Of a DNA stretch of 64,000 bases, positions 63,893 to 64,000 are shown in pieces. A program made the translations under genes and the position numbers. Below the pieces are notes generated by a model. That model had not been told where the DNA came from. It searched no databases and saw only the letters and a program-made list of their open reading frames with translations. Numbering within the stretch: the first letter of the stretch is position 1; each line of letters begins with the position of its first letter. Source of the stretch: PRO6 sp049646625 (GTDB lineage: Bacteria; Pseudomonadota; Alphaproteobacteria; Rhizobiales; Xanthobacteraceae); contig JBARWE010000086.1 in NCBI GenBank assembly GCA_049646625.1, positions 3,625 through 67,624 on the forward strand, written 5' to 3'.

Positions 63893-64000
63893 ATAAAGGG
63901 AGGGCTGCAAAGACGTGGATGCGCGGGACATAGGCGTTCGACAGAACGCCGTTCTTTGAGCGGCTATGCCCGCGCACGACGATGGCGGAGACAGCACAGC

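Noticed and set aside
63546..63977. 143-codon minus-strand frame at the right end
   Set aside because: Its first part is translated from intergenic repeat DNA and the rest is antisense to the GrdB-like gene; such repeat-derived frames are common artefacts in this group.

Overview
The window is high-GC, densely coded chromosomal DNA from an alphaproteobacterium, most likely of the order Hyphomicrobiales near the Bradyrhizobium/Rhodopseudomonas/Xanthobacteraceae group. The pointers are a FixL-FixJ-FixK oxygen cascade, a DivK-PleD pair, an EipB-type envelope protein, DUF3572 next to a zinc-ribbon DinB, and dispersed palindromic repeats of a kind common in that group. The genus is an inference. 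I see no rRNA, tRNA, CRISPR array, prophage or insertion sequence.

Region 1 (1-3.7 kb) holds the start of a Tat-exported ABC solute-binding protein, a divergent GntR regulator-RidA pair, a solute-binding-like protein without a signal peptide, and a MOSC protein. Region 2 (4-31.8 kb) looks like an oxygen-limitation island. It carries a Pat-type acyl-CoA synthetase/acetyltransferase, a cytochrome c, a Usp-MlaE-MlaF-MlaD-alcohol dehydrogenase operon, a fused APH/AAA kinase-like protein, PHA synthase, a phasin, a second PHA-synthase-like hydrolase, two DUF1538 membrane proteins with a PII-like protein, a P2-type cation ATPase, and a HlyD-RbbA-permease export operon. It ends with fixK, fixJ and fixL. 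Six FNR/FixK-type boxes (TTGAY-N4-RTCAW) lie 52-76 bases before start codons across 7.4-20.2 kb, and a FixJ-like site lies upstream of fixK. The simplest reading is that heme-PAS FixL senses low oxygen, FixJ turns on fixK, and FixK turns on the storage, stress and ion-transport genes of the island.

Region 3 (31.8-33.5 kb) is about 1.6 kb with few genes; it carries a 55-residue lysine/alanine-rich histone-H1-like protein and sequence that may be structured. Region 4 (33.5-64 kb) is housekeeping: gatC-gatA-gatB interrupted by a patatin lipoprotein and an LrgAB pair; a nitronate monooxygenase-like flavoprotein; ruvX; an AEC carrier; an AidB-like dehydrogenase; pyrB with a dihydroorotase-like partner that lacks its metal histidines; plsY, dprA, topA, rnr, DUF983, Nudix, rpmG; pleD-divK; DUF3572-dinB; eipB; and a RidA-GDPD-GNAT-HIT-GrdB-like run.

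Two inverted copies of a roughly 110-base dispersed repeat (near 23.1 and 42.4 kb) and shorter mosaic palindromes (3.8 and 63.85 kb) lie in gaps between genes.
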